Assembly: GCA_951217055.1 (NCBI GenBank)
Contig: OX578277.1
Span: forward strand, 109,992,514-110,056,513
Length of the DNA: 64,000 nt
Source: Gerris lacustris
Lineage: Eukaryota > Arthropoda > Insecta > Hemiptera > Gerridae
Direction: 5' to 3'
Shown in pieces: positions 34,381-45,349 of the stretch; within the stretch, counting starts at the first letter, position 1; each line of letters opens with the position of its first letter. The position numbers and the translations under genes are program-made. Below the pieces are notes generated by a model, which saw only the letters and a program-made list of their open reading frames with translations, ran no database searches and was not told the origin of the DNA.

Positions 34381-34575
34381 TTACAATTTAAGGCCTATAA
34401 GTTTGCCTGAAGTGGCGGCTATATCAGAAAGGTGAATATCAATGGGTTTTCTATCGTCGTACAGCGTAGGTGCTTGAAGTATGATACCAGCCGTGCCTAC
34501 GCATACAGCTAACGTGAATATCCATAGGAACAGTCTGTCAAGCACCATCGCGACGTACTTCCAATCTTCCTTCAC
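34381..34575 (-). CDS. nAChR alpha8-type, last exon (M4 and C terminus)
   Basis: Minus strand. Acceptor TTTACTGTACAG, exon starting in phase 0 with GTGAAGGAAGATTGG. It reads [20 protein letters not shown], then the fourth membrane helix ([15 protein letters not shown]) and a short extracellular tail [20 protein letters not shown], ending GLKL and TAA at 34381-34383. The [14 protein letters not shown] block before M4 is diagnostic of insect nicotinic acetylcholine receptor alpha subunits. The receptor is a pentameric acetylcholine-gated cation channel of the neuronal plasma membrane. It joins the 42324 exon exactly (EEDSTR + VKEDW). Confidence 0.95.
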   Translation of the reverse strand: MKEDWKYVAMVLDRLFLWIFTLAVCVGTAGIILQAPTLYDDRKPIDIHLSDIAATSGKLIGLKL

Positions 34576-34882
34576 CTGTACAGTAAATCACAAAATTAAA
34601 AAACACAAGTAAATCACAAAATTAAAAAACACAAGTAAATCACAAAATTGAATAACACAATCAAGTTATTAGCATCATTAGTAACTGATATTAAACTTAA
34701 ATTTGAATGCTTATTTTAAACAATTTCTGTACTTCGGAGATAAAATTACTTTTTTGTTGAATCCACTGCATTACACTGTCAGATAATTGTGCTGATCTAC
34801 TATAACTGCTTTGTTAGTAAATTAAGAGATAATCAATATAAAAATGTTATATACGGTCGATCAAACATAAACATAAAAATAC

Positions 34883-35020
34883 CTTATGTTCAATAATAGT
34901 CCATTTAAATGGTAGTTTGGCGGGGAAAACCCATGCAAAGTAATTTTCATCTCGTATTATATGTATTTTGGGGTGCTGAATCGGAAATTGAACTAAGCCA
35001 CCTCGTAAAAGTGATGCGTT
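34883..35020 (-). CDS. Candidate cassette exon in last receptor intron
   Basis: Minus strand. A strong acceptor (GTTTTACTTTTCTCAG) precedes 35020 and a donor AAG/GTATTT follows 34883. The 138 bases are 46 open codons in phase 0 at both ends, so inclusion between the loop exon and the M4 exon would keep the frame. It would read NASLLRGGLVQFPIQ, IIRDENYFAWVFPAKL and PFKWTIIEHK. I know no nAChR with such an insert, and no family is recognised. It may be an alternative exon, an exon of an unknown gene, or chance. Confidence 0.35.
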
Positions 35021-35160
35021 CTGAGAAAAGTAAAACTGCGAAAAAAGAGTAGTTATTTTTTCAGTTTTTCACTTACAGTTTGAATAATTCGCACTTTTGG
35101 AGAAAACTGTGGTAATACAAAAGTAAACTACATTAAATTGCCTACGATTTATGTGTCTTA

Positions 35161-35455
35161 GGCCCAATTCACACACGAGTGGTGTATGGCACTGGCGTGG
35201 CGATGGCGTGGCTCTGGCGTGGGACTAGCGAGGATCGGTCATGGTGAGGGGGTCCACCATGACCGATCCACCCCGTGGACCACCCCCGATCCACCCCGTG
35301 TGGACCCCCTCACCATGACCGATCCTCGCCAGTCCCACGCCATACCAGTGTACATTAGGCCATAGGTTAACATAGAGGTGGCACAAGCCAGCTCCACACC
35401 AGAGCCACGCCATTACCACTTCAGTGCCATACTCCACTCGTGTGTGAATTGGGCC
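35161..35455. mobile_element. Harbinger-type MITE with GC-rich core
   Basis: Ends GGCCCAATTCACACACGAGT and its complement; the inverted match extends 34 bp with one difference. Flanking TTA (35158-35160, 35456-35458) is the 3-bp target typical of PIF/Harbinger. The core is GC-rich and symmetrical (GGATCGGTCATGGTGAGGGG against its complement). It lies in a receptor intron. Confidence 0.85.
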
Positions 35456-35594
35456 TTAAGCAGTTTTTGTCAAAAGAACGGCTTAGGCACTAGAGCCGTT
35501 GACATTTAACAAAAAATTTAAAATTGGGCCTTAAGCAGTTTTTGTCAAAAGAACGGCTTAGGCACTAGAGCCGTTGACATTTAACAAAAAATGT
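35448..35594 (+). repeat. 76-bp tandem duplication
   Basis: ATTGGGCCTTAAGCAGTTTT through GAGCCGTTGACATTTAACAA occurs twice; the unit includes the last bases of the MITE, so duplication followed its insertion. Confidence 0.9.
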
Positions 35595-35865
35595 AAACTC
35601 GGATAAATATCTGTTTTTATTTTAGTTTTTCGCTTAGGACTGAATAAGTACAAACTTTTGGAAAGAAGTGGCCCTTGACAAAGAAATAAATTGCCTATAA
35701 TTTATGTTTTAAGCTTTTTCCTTAGACAAACGGCTTAGGTGCTAGAGCAATTTGAAATTTTTTGTATATAAAACGTAGTGGCTGAGCCATAAGCAACACA
35801 AAATGATTCAATGACTTCGGCAATCGCTTGGCATTGGTACTGAAGGTTATCGGGGTAAACTATTT

Positions 35866-36225
35866 CTATGTTGACGGAGATTCCTTCGCAGGTTTCGCAC
35901 AGTTAGAACAGTGCATACCTGCTATCTTACAGCCACAATACCTATTACAGTCCTTATTACAGTTCAGGCAGGAGATCAGTGCCAGAAGTTTGTCGGGTGC
36001 AAGTGATTCCAATGTTTCATTTGGCATAAGGCTGCGCTCTTTATTATATTCCACCTCAATAATTCTGTTCTTTTTCCTTTTTCCCAGCCACTGCTAAACC
36101 TGGTGGTATACTTTTAGCGAATAATGCCGTGCTGCGTCTTCATGTAGGGCCAAGACTGGCATTTCCTGTTGATATTCTCTGAATTGACAAGAAAGTTCTC
36201 CTGGGATATTGCAGGAACCATTGTG
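35866..36225 (-). pseudogene. Cysteine-rich transposon-associated protein relic
   Basis: Minus strand, one frame with one stop: ALHEDAARHYSLKVYHQV, then TAG, then QWLGKRKKN, LESLAPDKLLALISCLNC and CNRYCGCKIAGMHCSNCAKP. The Tyr-His-Gln-Val-(stop)-Gln-Trp-Leu-Gly block and the Cys array (NCNKDCNRYCGCKIAGMHCSNC) recall a widespread repetitive insect protein with a CXC-like array, from memory. The stop replaces a residue that is Gln in relatives (CAG to TAG). Lies in the last receptor intron. Confidence 0.5.
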
Positions 36226-36659
36226 TCACTGAACATTACTTCAATGGATATTTTTTACTTGATCTCCACTCCACGGGTTTAGTACTTTTATCATAATCAG
36301 GATCTCCATAAAAAACTACGACAGAAGTTGGTTTGTGCTTGAAAAATATTACGCCTATAAAGACATCGAAGTGTAATAATCAATCACCGTCACAAGCTAT
36401 AGCAGTATATATTCGAAAATACAACTATTTACCTTTAACCCTTATATGTTAATGGTAATTGGATGGCTGGTATTACTAAACCTTCGTCGATTCGACTTAG
36501 CATATGCATTAAAATACATTTTTTGGGTTGAAACTACATTTTTATAAAGAGAAAACTATTAAGAACTTATTATTAAATCTTTTAGTGAGATATACAAACA
36601 TTTGATGACAAATAAATTAGTAGGGACATCAGAAGAATCTGAAATTGAGTGAACATTAA

Positions 36660-36840
36660 TGCACTAGGTCCCATGCCCCAGGCCAAAAGCCCTAGGCCCT
36701 TTGCTAAGTGCTCTAGGCCCCAGATTATCGGCCTCTGGTCTCTGGCCCAAGGCCAATTACCCTAGGTCCATTGCCCCTTACCCCTAGGCCAATTGCCCCT
36801 CACCCCAGGCCTATTTTCCCAGGCTATAGGCTTATTAGAC
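36660..36840 (+). repeat. Cryptic CCCTAGGCC repeat
   Basis: Irregular repetition of CCCTAGGCC, CCCCAGGCC and CCAATTGCCCC. A shorter similar stretch (CTCTAGGCCCTAGGCATGG) lies at 56830. Confidence 0.7.
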
Positions 36841-37164
36841 GATCAATTAATTCCCTACGTTTATTACTAAACGTTAGTCGAATCGACGAAGTAGCTTTGA
36901 CGGGAATTTGCCAGAAAACGAGTGTGTGCTCAAAAGGACTACTACCGCTACACTAGCAGGTGTGTTACTAACCAGTGCAAGCACTGCAGAAGGATGGGGT
37001 ACCCATCACCATCACATAAGAGCGTAAAAGGTTAAAGTTCAAACTGTGCTCGTCGATTCGACTACCATTAGCATTCCAGGGTTAAATATCATTATTAAGT
37101 ATAATTTTTATCTTTCCCTTTGATCATTCAGATGAGCAGCGTCGCCCATCTTCTGTCCACCAAA

Positions 37165-37350
37165 AAGGGCGTGACTACTCTAGCTACTCTTCACCGGTTT
37201 ATTTTTTTTTAATGTTTATTGCCAAGCTATGTCCCAAAGACGAACTTAGCTGACCACATATTCTTAAAAGGCACCAAAAGATTTACTTATTCATAAAATT
37301 ATAGCTTCATGTTAGTCAGTCACTTTTATGCTCGCTACCTCCTGGACTAA
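37165..37350 (+). repeat. Internal fragment of the 4772-5585 MITE family
   Basis: TTCACCGGTTTATTTTTTTT, GCCAAGCTATGTCCCAAAGA and ACGAACTTAGCTGACCACAT match 5295-5365; the ends are missing. Confidence 0.75.
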
Positions 37351-37841
37351 AATTTATATTGGCATACAAAATATTTTAGTTAGTTATTTTGGCACTCCTT
37401 TCCACTGTTACTCCTATTCGTATAAAAAAAAAATAACACTTAGTTAATAAGTAAAGCCTCATTAATCAAATTTAATTGGAACTTAATTCATCATATCTTC
37501 ATTTAATGATTAATTTGGATTTGTTTTTTTTTTTTTAAAAAAAAGACAAGTTGATCTAATGACAATTTCTACTGATGTTTCTCTTCGTACACATAACAAA
37601 TGAATTATTTAGCGTCTAAGAGGGGAATAATTGTGGTTGACGAATCTGTGATTTGTAACACTAGGAAAAATAAATAGAGAGATGGGTTTAAAATAAGAGA
37701 ACAAAAATGTGCTATTTTATAAAACAACCCAATTCTGGAAATTTCTAAATCGCGAATTCGTAAATCGTGAACACCTTGGGGGTACCTAGGTAACTTCTGC
37801 TCTAAATACATCTCGAGGTAAACAATTTAAATTTCATTGTA

Positions 37842-38672
37842 CAGATGACCCACGATAATATGCCATAACGAAACTGGTAGATTCTATAGGTCAAATGCAA
37901 CGAAAAATGTCAAGTAAGGATATGCCCATTTCTCAATAGTTCTCGAGATATCGATTTATTTCTTTGCTTCAAGGTGTTTTATGGTAATAAGCGTAGTATT
38001 TTAAACTTTTAAATTTTTGGATAAACTCCAAAAATTGTGTTTTTAATGTTTTTTTGCGAATATTTCATTAACACTTTCTGAATCTATTTTTAATCGGCAT
38101 TTTTTTTTCTTCAGTTGACAAAATTCCTATAAGTACCCTAAGTGTTATGGTTTCGTTAGGGGACACTATTTTTATTTTTTACAAGAATTGGTTAAGATCC
38201 TTTCCGAATATTTTCACGTCTGGTACCATTCAATCCACCATAATTCAAAAACTAGTCCGTTTATCTTAAAATATGAAAAGCAAACGTTTATTCTGAATTC
38301 GCCACATTTCCAACGTCCCTCAATTAAGATTAGAAACCTCTGAAATTTCGTAGTCGAATTTTAAGAAATCTTAATTTTAACAGACCTAGATCTAAATGTA
38401 ACAGGACTTAAAAGATACTTAGCAGCTGATAATTTGAAAATCAATTAGGGATTTGAATTTTGTTCCTTATCCAGATTTCTCTAGCTCATTTAGTATTTAA
38501 GATATTATGATTCTTTTTTGGAATTTTCTGTAAAACACTCAGAAAAAAGAAATTAATCGATATTTCTAGAATTATTGAGAAATTGGCATATGCCTTCTGG
38601 ACATTTTTTGTGGCATTTGACCCATAGAATCCACCAGTTTCGTTATGAAATTTTTTATCGCGGGTCACCCTG
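37842..38672. mobile_element. Tc1/mariner-type MITE (831 bp)
   Basis: Left CAGATGACCCACGATAATAT, right complement CAGGGTGACCCGCGATAAAA; the inverted match continues through AACGAAACTGGTAGATTCTA, TAGGTCAAATGC and about 100 bp in all. Flanked by TA on both sides. No coding sequence. Confidence 0.8.
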
Positions 38673-38989
38673 TATAGATATTACTAATGAAACCTTAGCA
38701 TTATCAGTAATTGTTGTACAGTTGAGTACGGACGTGTTTAAACTTTACATTTATCAATGTTAATTATTGTACAGCAAACACAGAGTTTAATAGAATTGAT
38801 TCGCTTTAAAGGCTCCTACACACAATGCGGTCAATATTACGAACGCCGGAACGGTGGCCGGATAAGCCAAAACTATGGTGCATCCACAATATATATGGCA
38901 AGCCGCAGGTATAGTCATTCAACGCAGCAATCCAAACTTCCCACAAACTTCCCCACCTAGTCTGAGTGGGAGTGAAGGCAGATGGAGGG

Positions 38990-39235
38990 GGTGGATTTGC
39001 GCATGAGCTCTCTTTTACGTGAGTGTTGCATGTTAACGCTTTTACTTTTAACACTGGGAACATGTATACTAAATTGAAACTAAGTAAGTCATCTTCTACT
39101 CAAGTTATATTAAATTGTTAATTTAGCTTGTGTTAAATTAAAGTGTTAATTTCTTATTTTGTGTGTTACTATTATTGCACGCGTAAACGTTACTCACGTT
39201 GTGCATATTTTGTTGAACGCGCACGTCGATAAAAT
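38990..39235 (+). repeat. Right-end copy of the 7762-9111 fold-back family
   Basis: CATGTATACTAAATTGAAAC, TCTACTCAAGTTAT and CGCGTAAACGTTACT match 9005-9070; about 60 unrelated bases separate the halves. Confidence 0.55.
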
Positions 39236-39322
39236 ATCCCAAAATTAAGGAGCACAGTGAAGTAAACAATTATTTTTATCGTTTAAATGAAAATTAGCTT
39301 TCATAGAAGTTTATAATTTAGG

Positions 39323-39469
39323 CAGTGGCTTAACTATGGGCCCGCATTACGGAGGGACCCCCACCACCAGGGGGCCCCCAAATCAACGACAAGGAGGGCC
39401 CCAGTTCTAAGCACAAGAGGTTTTTTTAAATTCTTGTGGGGGGCACCCAATGCCCTAGCTACGCCACTG
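39323..39469. mobile_element. hAT MITE (147 bp) with perfect target duplication
   Basis: Ends CAGTGGCTTAACTATGGG and the complement of CAGTGGCGTAGCTAGGGC, the common hAT terminus CAGTGGCG. AATTTAGG flanks it exactly at 39315-39322 and 39470-39477. Confidence 0.92.
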
Positions 39470-40309
39470 AATTTAGGGTTATTATTAGCGGTCGATGCGG
39501 TCACAACAACTGCAATTGATTACTAAAATAATCAAATGCATACGAACGCACTGGTTACTTGTCGGTTCACTTAGGTTAGTGTTTCCAAACGCTTTTCGAA
39601 TGCTGTTCCTTTAATATGTTTTATCTGCATACTTAAGCAAAAGCGCTTTAATTTATATGAATTTATTATAAAATGGCTCGCTCAAGTATTAAACCATTGC
39701 ATTAATGGGATATATTAGGATTGCTTTAGTGAGCCTTATATTTTCAAATGCAGAGAAGAGCAAATTTGGGGGGAAATCGGCTTATACAAACCGTATAATG
39801 AGTTCCAGAAGAACTTGAAGATCAAAGAAGGGAATATTAAAAAGTTGAAATTAAGTCCTCTGCAAGTAAGAAGTATTTCAAGGGAATCTCACCTTTCCAT
39901 CCTCTCCTGAAATTACATTATTGTTTACATAATTCCAGAAAAGGATGGGAAGATCAGACTAACCCAGGTTAAACTGCAGCCTGGTCTGCTGTAGAGTCCG
40001 ATACGCAAGATGTACGTGTACTCCTTGGTGAACCAAGTCTACGAAATCAACTTAATTTAAGTTTGCCGTAGTAAAAATGGAATGAAGTACCGAAAATTAG
40101 GAGTCATTGAGCTCTAGAGTCAAATGCTAGAGCTCAAGGACTTTAGTATCAGGGTGTTATTACACAAAATTACATTACGGAATGATTCTTAAATCGTGAC
40201 TTATAAACTTTAAATAATATAACAGAATGACTGATCTATAAGGTTTGAGAATATCCCAAACAAGGGATGAAATATCACCTTTTTGAAGGAAAATAATAGA
40301 ATAATTCAT

Positions 40310-40741
40310 AAGTAGTAATTACCCTTTTATTACTGTAATTTTATTCAGTCTGCCACTTGCTCTTGGTCTTTAGGGTATAAATAAAAACTAAGTTTTTATA
40401 TCATGCAGCGATAAACCCCACTTGGGCCATTATCAAGCTTACAATCATTTAATTATCCACATAAACAAGAAACAACTCATGACAAATTTCTCTTTGAGAA
40501 AGGTTTTTTTTACAGTTATTTAAATTTTCGACCATAAAATGTACAAGTGGAGTGATTAAGTAAGCAGTTATGAAGCTGCTACAGTAGAAATTATCAGAAA
40601 AATGTTTAATAAAAGTTTATGTGAATAATTAAATGATTGTAAGCTTGATAATGGCCCAAGTGGGGTTGAAATGTCGCTGCATGATATAAAAACTTAGTTT
40701 TTATTTATACCCTTAAGACCAAGAGCATGTGGCAGACTGAT
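40310..40741. mobile_element. Small fold-back element, same design as 15349-16330
   Basis: Arms 40345-40465 and 40615-40741 pair (CAGTCTGCCACTTGCTCTTG; CCCCACTTGGGCCATTATCA). TAGAATAATTCAT is repeated directly at 40297-40309 and 40742-40754. The right arm holds a degenerate hammerhead-like run TTGATAATGGCCC...GGGGTTGAAA. Confidence 0.65.
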
Positions 40742-41192
40742 TAGAATAATTCATTACCCTTGTAGACTCCCCCTAAAGACTTACAGGGTCTTAGTTTTAA
40801 AACGCCTAGATATTTTTAAAATTATAATTAAATAATTTCTTTTGTAATTGTATACTTAACAACTTAAATGATAAACAAACGTATTAAAGTTGAATTCCAA
40901 AAATAAAATTAAGAAAATATACTTGAAAAAAACCTTCTTAATTTCATTTGAAAATTAAAATGCTTAATTGTGAACTTTATAAAAATTTTACAATTATAAG
41001 TTTTTATGACAAATTGATATGAATAAAACCTCTTATAGCTGGAACTTTTCATATAGAGAAAATAGACAGGGATAGATTGTAATCTATAGAAAGAATAGGA
41101 CATACTAGACTGACTCACAGCTATACTTGTTTACTAGAGATAAGGAAGGACCAAGACTATGTGACGATACTTTGACTACATCACATCATATT

Positions 41193-41450
41193 GTAGAGTT
41201 GGGACATTGATAGCAAAATATCGATGTTCAACATCAAAGCATACCAACAACGATGTTGTAGCCAAAATATTGATATATTTGATACAACAACAACAGAAGA
41301 AGATCCCTACTCTTCAAAAATTTACCTCGAGAACAAAAAGCTTCACCGATTTACGATTTCGCAGTTCTTCTGGCGATATAACAAAAATCATCGATACTCC
41401 AACATCGATGTTTTCGATACATCGACATTGATGCCCCATCCCTATTCTAC
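41193..41450. mobile_element. Probable hAT-like MITE
   Basis: Left TTGGGACATTGATAGCAAAA / ATATCGATGTT pairs with right AACATCGATGTTTTCGATAC / ATCGACATTGATGCCCCATC. ATCGATGTT motifs repeat inside. The ends fit AGGGATGGG-type hAT termini; no clean target duplication was found. Confidence 0.5.
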
Positions 41451-41516
41451 TGACTACCAGACCACTGCCAACCACCAGACCAACTGAGAAACACACGTAA
41501 CTTACTTACGATTCTG

Positions 41517-41960
41517 GGAGCCAGGGTAGCCGAGCGTCTTAAGGCGCTTGCTCAGCTATCAATAAGTCGAGGCAACTCGAGGTCGTGGGTTCGAACCCTC
41601 GCCATGATACTAGAATTGCATCAATGAATGGCGGACGGTGCAGGGCGAGGGGCACCCTTTATGGGGACTCTTCCCCCACTCTTTGATATGGGTCCGATCC
41701 GTGTCACGATGATGTAATTTGTATCTATGGTTCGAGGACGGATCAGGGCGAGGGACACCATTTATGGGGACTCTTCCCCCACCCTTTGACGCACGCTTAT
41801 ATATCTTACTATTGACCACACCGGTACAATTTGAAAATGTATGATGTGTGAAGTAGTTGGAACTCTCCACCACGGGGCGTAAAAAGGGCCTAAGTGATGG
41901 CCTAATTGCAAGGTTCGAACAAGTGGTTCGTCCTACCCGTTCTAGTAGAATGTACTCGAC
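41517..41960 (+). repeat. tRNA-headed SINE with duplicated body
   Basis: Head AGCCAGGGTAGCCGAGCGTC, TTAAGGCGC and box B GTGGGTTCGAACCC resemble tRNA-Leu/Ser. The body GGGCGAGGGGCACC / TTTATGGGGACTCTTCCCCC occurs twice, about 103 bp apart. The end CACCACGGGGC, TTCGTCCTACCCGTTCTAGT and an ATT-repeat tail at 42010 complete a SINE. Confidence 0.75.
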
Positions 41961-42323
41961 TACTTTTTCTACTTTATTTTTTTGATAAATTGTAATAATA
42001 ACGGAAATAAAGATAATTATTATTATTATTACTACTAATACTACTACTTACGATTCTACCTGACAACCAGACCACAGTAACTTTACTCATACTTTTCTTA
42101 CAAGACGCAGGCGCATAAAAACATATTTATATTTTTAGTACTTTGAATTTTTATAATATTTTTAAAAATTATATTTAGTTTATAATATTGTATGATCAAT
42201 TTAACCTTTGTAATTCAACGAAAAAAATCAATTTTGATGAACGCAATTGCTATGATATTATTTAAAGTTAAAATTAAAAAAATATATACACTTATACAAA
42301 AAGTATATTTTCAAATGAGTTAC

Positions 42324-42558
42324 CCTGGTAGAATCCTCTTCTAGTTTTGTATGGTCTGCGATATAACGGATGCCGTCGATGGCTTTGTACAACTCTGGAC
42401 AATGGTACCAAGGGAACGCACCGTTGGCGCCGGACACCGCAGGAGGACTCAGTCTTCCTGAGCTGACCAGGAGGCTCTTTGGATGATTGTGGTGACCTGG
42501 AGTAGGAGGAACTCCATGCACCTGGCAGCTGCTACCACCATGCTTGCCGCATAGCATG
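42324..42558 (-). CDS. nAChR alpha8-type, intracellular loop exon
   Basis: Minus strand, acceptor ATTTTACAG, donor AGG/GTAACT. The first base completes a serine codon from the previous exon. It encodes the large cytoplasmic loop between M3 and M4, rich in His, Pro, Gly and Ser, and ends with the amphipathic MA helix CPELYKAIDGIRYIADHTKL and EEDSTR. That helix lines the intracellular vestibule and precedes M4. The variable loop is the usual site of phosphorylation and trafficking signals. Phase 0 at the 3' end fits both the M4 exon and the cassette candidate. Confidence 0.93.
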
Positions 42559-43154
42559 CTGTAAAATTATTTTAAAAAATCAAACATATTTATGGTATGT
42601 TGTCATTAGATATAGTTTAATATATTCAAATGGAATTATGTTGACATAAAACGTCCAATATTTACATCTAGTTGGTTTATTTTCATAAAGCTAAATCAAA
42701 GAGTTAATAAATTGATTTCATTATCAAATAATAGGTTCATTTTTTTCTCAGTGGCCACTTGATCTTTACCATTCTATCTTTCATTTCACATCTATAAAAA
42801 ATACTGACCATATGAATGTGTATCATCATAGTTTACTTAGTCACCGAAATAACCAAGAGATTCTAGAAGTCCGCGTCATTCTGTAGTGAAGCATCATCAC
42901 TACAGACGAAGGTGCTGCAGAGGATACTAGAAACCGCGTAAATTAAGCCAAGAGTGCGTTTGCAATGCTGCAGCTTATTTGTAAATCACAGGAGTAATGC
43001 TCCGGTTTTCTAGGAGAGCAGTGCCGTTATCTAGCGGCCGTATAGCGGTGGGAAATGTCACTGCTGTGGGCGTAAAATGATGGTTCCAGGTTTAGGCCAG
43101 GAAAATCACTGTCGACAACATGGTGGTTAGATAAAAAATGTATCAAACGTAACT

Positions 43155-43712
43155 GCAGAGTTGTGAAGGCATGGTTTACCGACCAACACTTCACTCGTGA
43201 GTGAAGGATTTGGTTGTCAGGTATCAATCCAATACTGCATTGATAAAAGGCCGGGCTTTAAATCCATCCAATACTGTATTGATAAAAGGCCGGGCTTTAA
43301 ATCCATCCAATACTGGATTGATAAAAGGCCGGGCTTTAAATCCATCCAATAATGGATTGATAAAAGGCCGGGCTTTAAATCCATCCAATACTGGATTGAT
43401 AAAAGGCCGGGCTTTAAATTCATCCAATACTGGATTGATAAAAGGCCTGGCTTTAAATCCATCCAATACTGGATTGATAAAAGGCCGGGCTTTAAATCCA
43501 TCCAATACTGGATTGATAAAAGGCCGGGCTTTAAATCCATCCAATACTGGATTGATAAAAGGCCGGGCTTTAAATCCATCCAATACTGGATTGATAAAAG
43601 GCCGAACTTTAAATCCATCCAATACTGGATAGATACCGGACAACCAAATCCTTCACTCATGAGTAAAGTGGTGGTCGGTAAACCATTTCTTCAAAACTCT
43701 GCAGTCAATATC
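43155..43712. mobile_element. Inverted-repeat element enclosing a minisatellite
   Basis: Left GTTTACCGACCAACACTTCA and GAAGGATTTGGTTGTC pair with right GACAACCAAATCCTTCACTC and GTGGTCGGTAAACCAT. CTGCAGAGTT / AACTCTGCAG mark the outer ends. The whole interior is the 39-bp minisatellite. Confidence 0.8.
43231..43632 (+). repeat. 39-bp minisatellite, about 10 units
   Basis: Unit TGGATTGATAAAAGGCCGGG plus CTTTAAATCCATCCAATAC. Substitutions are few, so homogenisation is recent. All frames on both strands stay open because 39 is a multiple of 3; none is a gene. Confidence 0.95.
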
Positions 43713-43805
43713 CTTGGCGATGGTTCGAATCCCAGGCAGTTGAGAGATGTTTCACACAGACGATTATGTCAAGTGGATGTGTGAATTTGAACCTCTTCGG
43801 TCAAA
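43713..43805 (+). repeat. SINE fragment (20268 family)
   Basis: GGCGATGGTTCGAATCCCAG and TTTCACACAGACGATTATGT match 20331-20375. Confidence 0.6.
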
Positions 43806-43827
43806 GGAAAATAAATGTATATTTCAC

Positions 43828-43974
43828 CTTGCTCTGTCTATGAGATAGAATGGTCGCTTCATGACTAGAAGCCTTGGCAGGATATGTATAAAGACACGCT
43901 TCACCCATGGCGCCATGGTATGTGTCTGAGGGGACCTGAAGTGCACATTTAGCACAACCACTGTAACGCATATA
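43828..43974 (-). CDS. nAChR alpha8-type, end of M3 exon
   Basis: Minus strand, acceptor ATCTTGTTTCAG, donor AAG/GTGAAA. The first base completes serine; the exon reads [20 protein letters not shown] and [20 protein letters not shown], then the start of the cytoplasmic loop. ICVTVVVLN is the end of M3. [10 protein letters not shown] points to the alpha8/beta2-type subunit; alpha1 has NFRSPVTHRM and alpha2 THKM at this place, from memory. The exon ends after two bases of a serine codon. Confidence 0.95.
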
Positions 43975-44516
43975 CTGAAACAAGATAAATAACTATTAAC
44001 AGAATGATGACTCAACATTAAAACAAAGAAATTTATCAAAAATAAACTGTAATTGTTTGATACCCTGCCATGTTGATTGTAAGTTTTTACGATTATCATT
44101 ATTGCTATATTTCTAGTAGGGAGTTAAAAATTACAAAGTTGTCAGTTGAATGTTAATACGTTAAATAGACTATTTTTTATTAACTCTATCTTCATAAGCG
44201 AAGTCGAATATTATGCGACCCAAAAAAGGTACGTATGTTTTAGAGTAAAAATTTAACTATTGAAGAAAATAGTGGCAAACATGTTGGAGACAGTGTTATA
44301 GTATTATAAGCAGGTTGTAATGTGAGAGAAAAGTGAACTAATATAACAGTTTCTCCGATTTAAACAAACAAAAACATAAAACCTTAAGTATAGTCTAAAG
44401 CCTACAAACGGCTGCTAATCAATGCTATTGTTTTGCGAAGCGATGTGACTAAAACCAAAAACATAGTTATATCAAGAGAACGAGTCTAACATAATGTATT
44501 GGCTTTTGGATATGAG

Positions 44517-44635
44517 AGGTTCGAGTAAGATGCCATTAAAATATCTAGATGCAATAATCAGCCTAGATAGAAAATTCAAAGAAAATATCAATGCAAGAAT
44601 TGGAGCTGCTAGTAGATTGTACAGCTCAATTAAAC
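44517..44635 (+). pseudogene. LINE reverse-transcriptase fragment (RTE/jockey-like)
   Basis: + strand reading MPLKYLDAIISLDRKFKENI and NARIGAASRLYSSIKQ, the thumb region of insect non-LTR reverse transcriptases (KYLGAIIS...EINxRI). 5' and 3' truncated. In a receptor intron. Confidence 0.65.
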
Positions 44636-44796
44636 AGTAAGTTATCAAAGTGTCAGATGGTTTTAATTTAAACTATTAATTTACATAACGTTTAAATGTA
44701 CATGTACATCGTGTACTTTTTTGATTGAAAATAAACAGGAAATTGACTAGACAAATAATACAAGCACTCCTTTTAATGACTTCTCAGAAATAAAAT

Positions 44797-45335
44797 AACC
44801 TGCCAATTAGGGTGGCACATAGCTTTCTCACGGCCTATTTCGTAAAATTTAATAATTTTATGCTTTTAAAACAGTTTATTATCTTATTTATTCAAAATTT
44901 CCCCCGTTTTTTAAATCTGTCAACATTGTTTTGATTTTTTACATGTATCAAAGTATCAATTTAGCAAAATTTAAAGAGCACAAACGTTTGAAATTAATCT
45001 GAGGCTATCTGCGGGAACGAACCATCAAAATTTTATAAAATTCAGATGAGTACTTTTGAAGGTATAGGTGTAAATAAATGTATGTTTGTGCGTATATGGA
45101 AGAGAAACAAATGAGTGCAGAATGTTGAAACTTATATGGGACCAACAATGAGCAAATTATGACCTACCATACAAATTTAATTAAAATCAGACGTGTATTT
45201 ATTAAGATATGATGGTTCGCAAAAATTGAGCGACAGACAGACACAAAACTAAAAATGTTAATTTTTTAAAGATTTCAGACTAAGGAATTTTTGAAATTTG
45301 AGACATGAAATATTTTCGTGTTTCAGAACTGCCGG
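44797..45335 (+). repeat. Family-A repeat
   Basis: Starts AATAACCTGCCAATTAGGGT, keeps an intact AAATTTCCCCCGTTTTTTAA, TATGTTTGTGCGTATATGG and CTTATATGGGACCAACAATG. Confidence 0.75.
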
Positions 45336-45349
45336 CCAGACTCAATTTA

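Noticed and set aside
41517..41605. A tRNA-Leu/Ser gene
   Set aside because: The head is tRNA-like but no matching acceptor strand was found, and it continues into a SINE body with tail.
43201..43660. Repeat-containing protein genes on both strands
   Set aside because: The frames are open only because the 39-bp unit is a multiple of three and lacks stops; no splice or start support.
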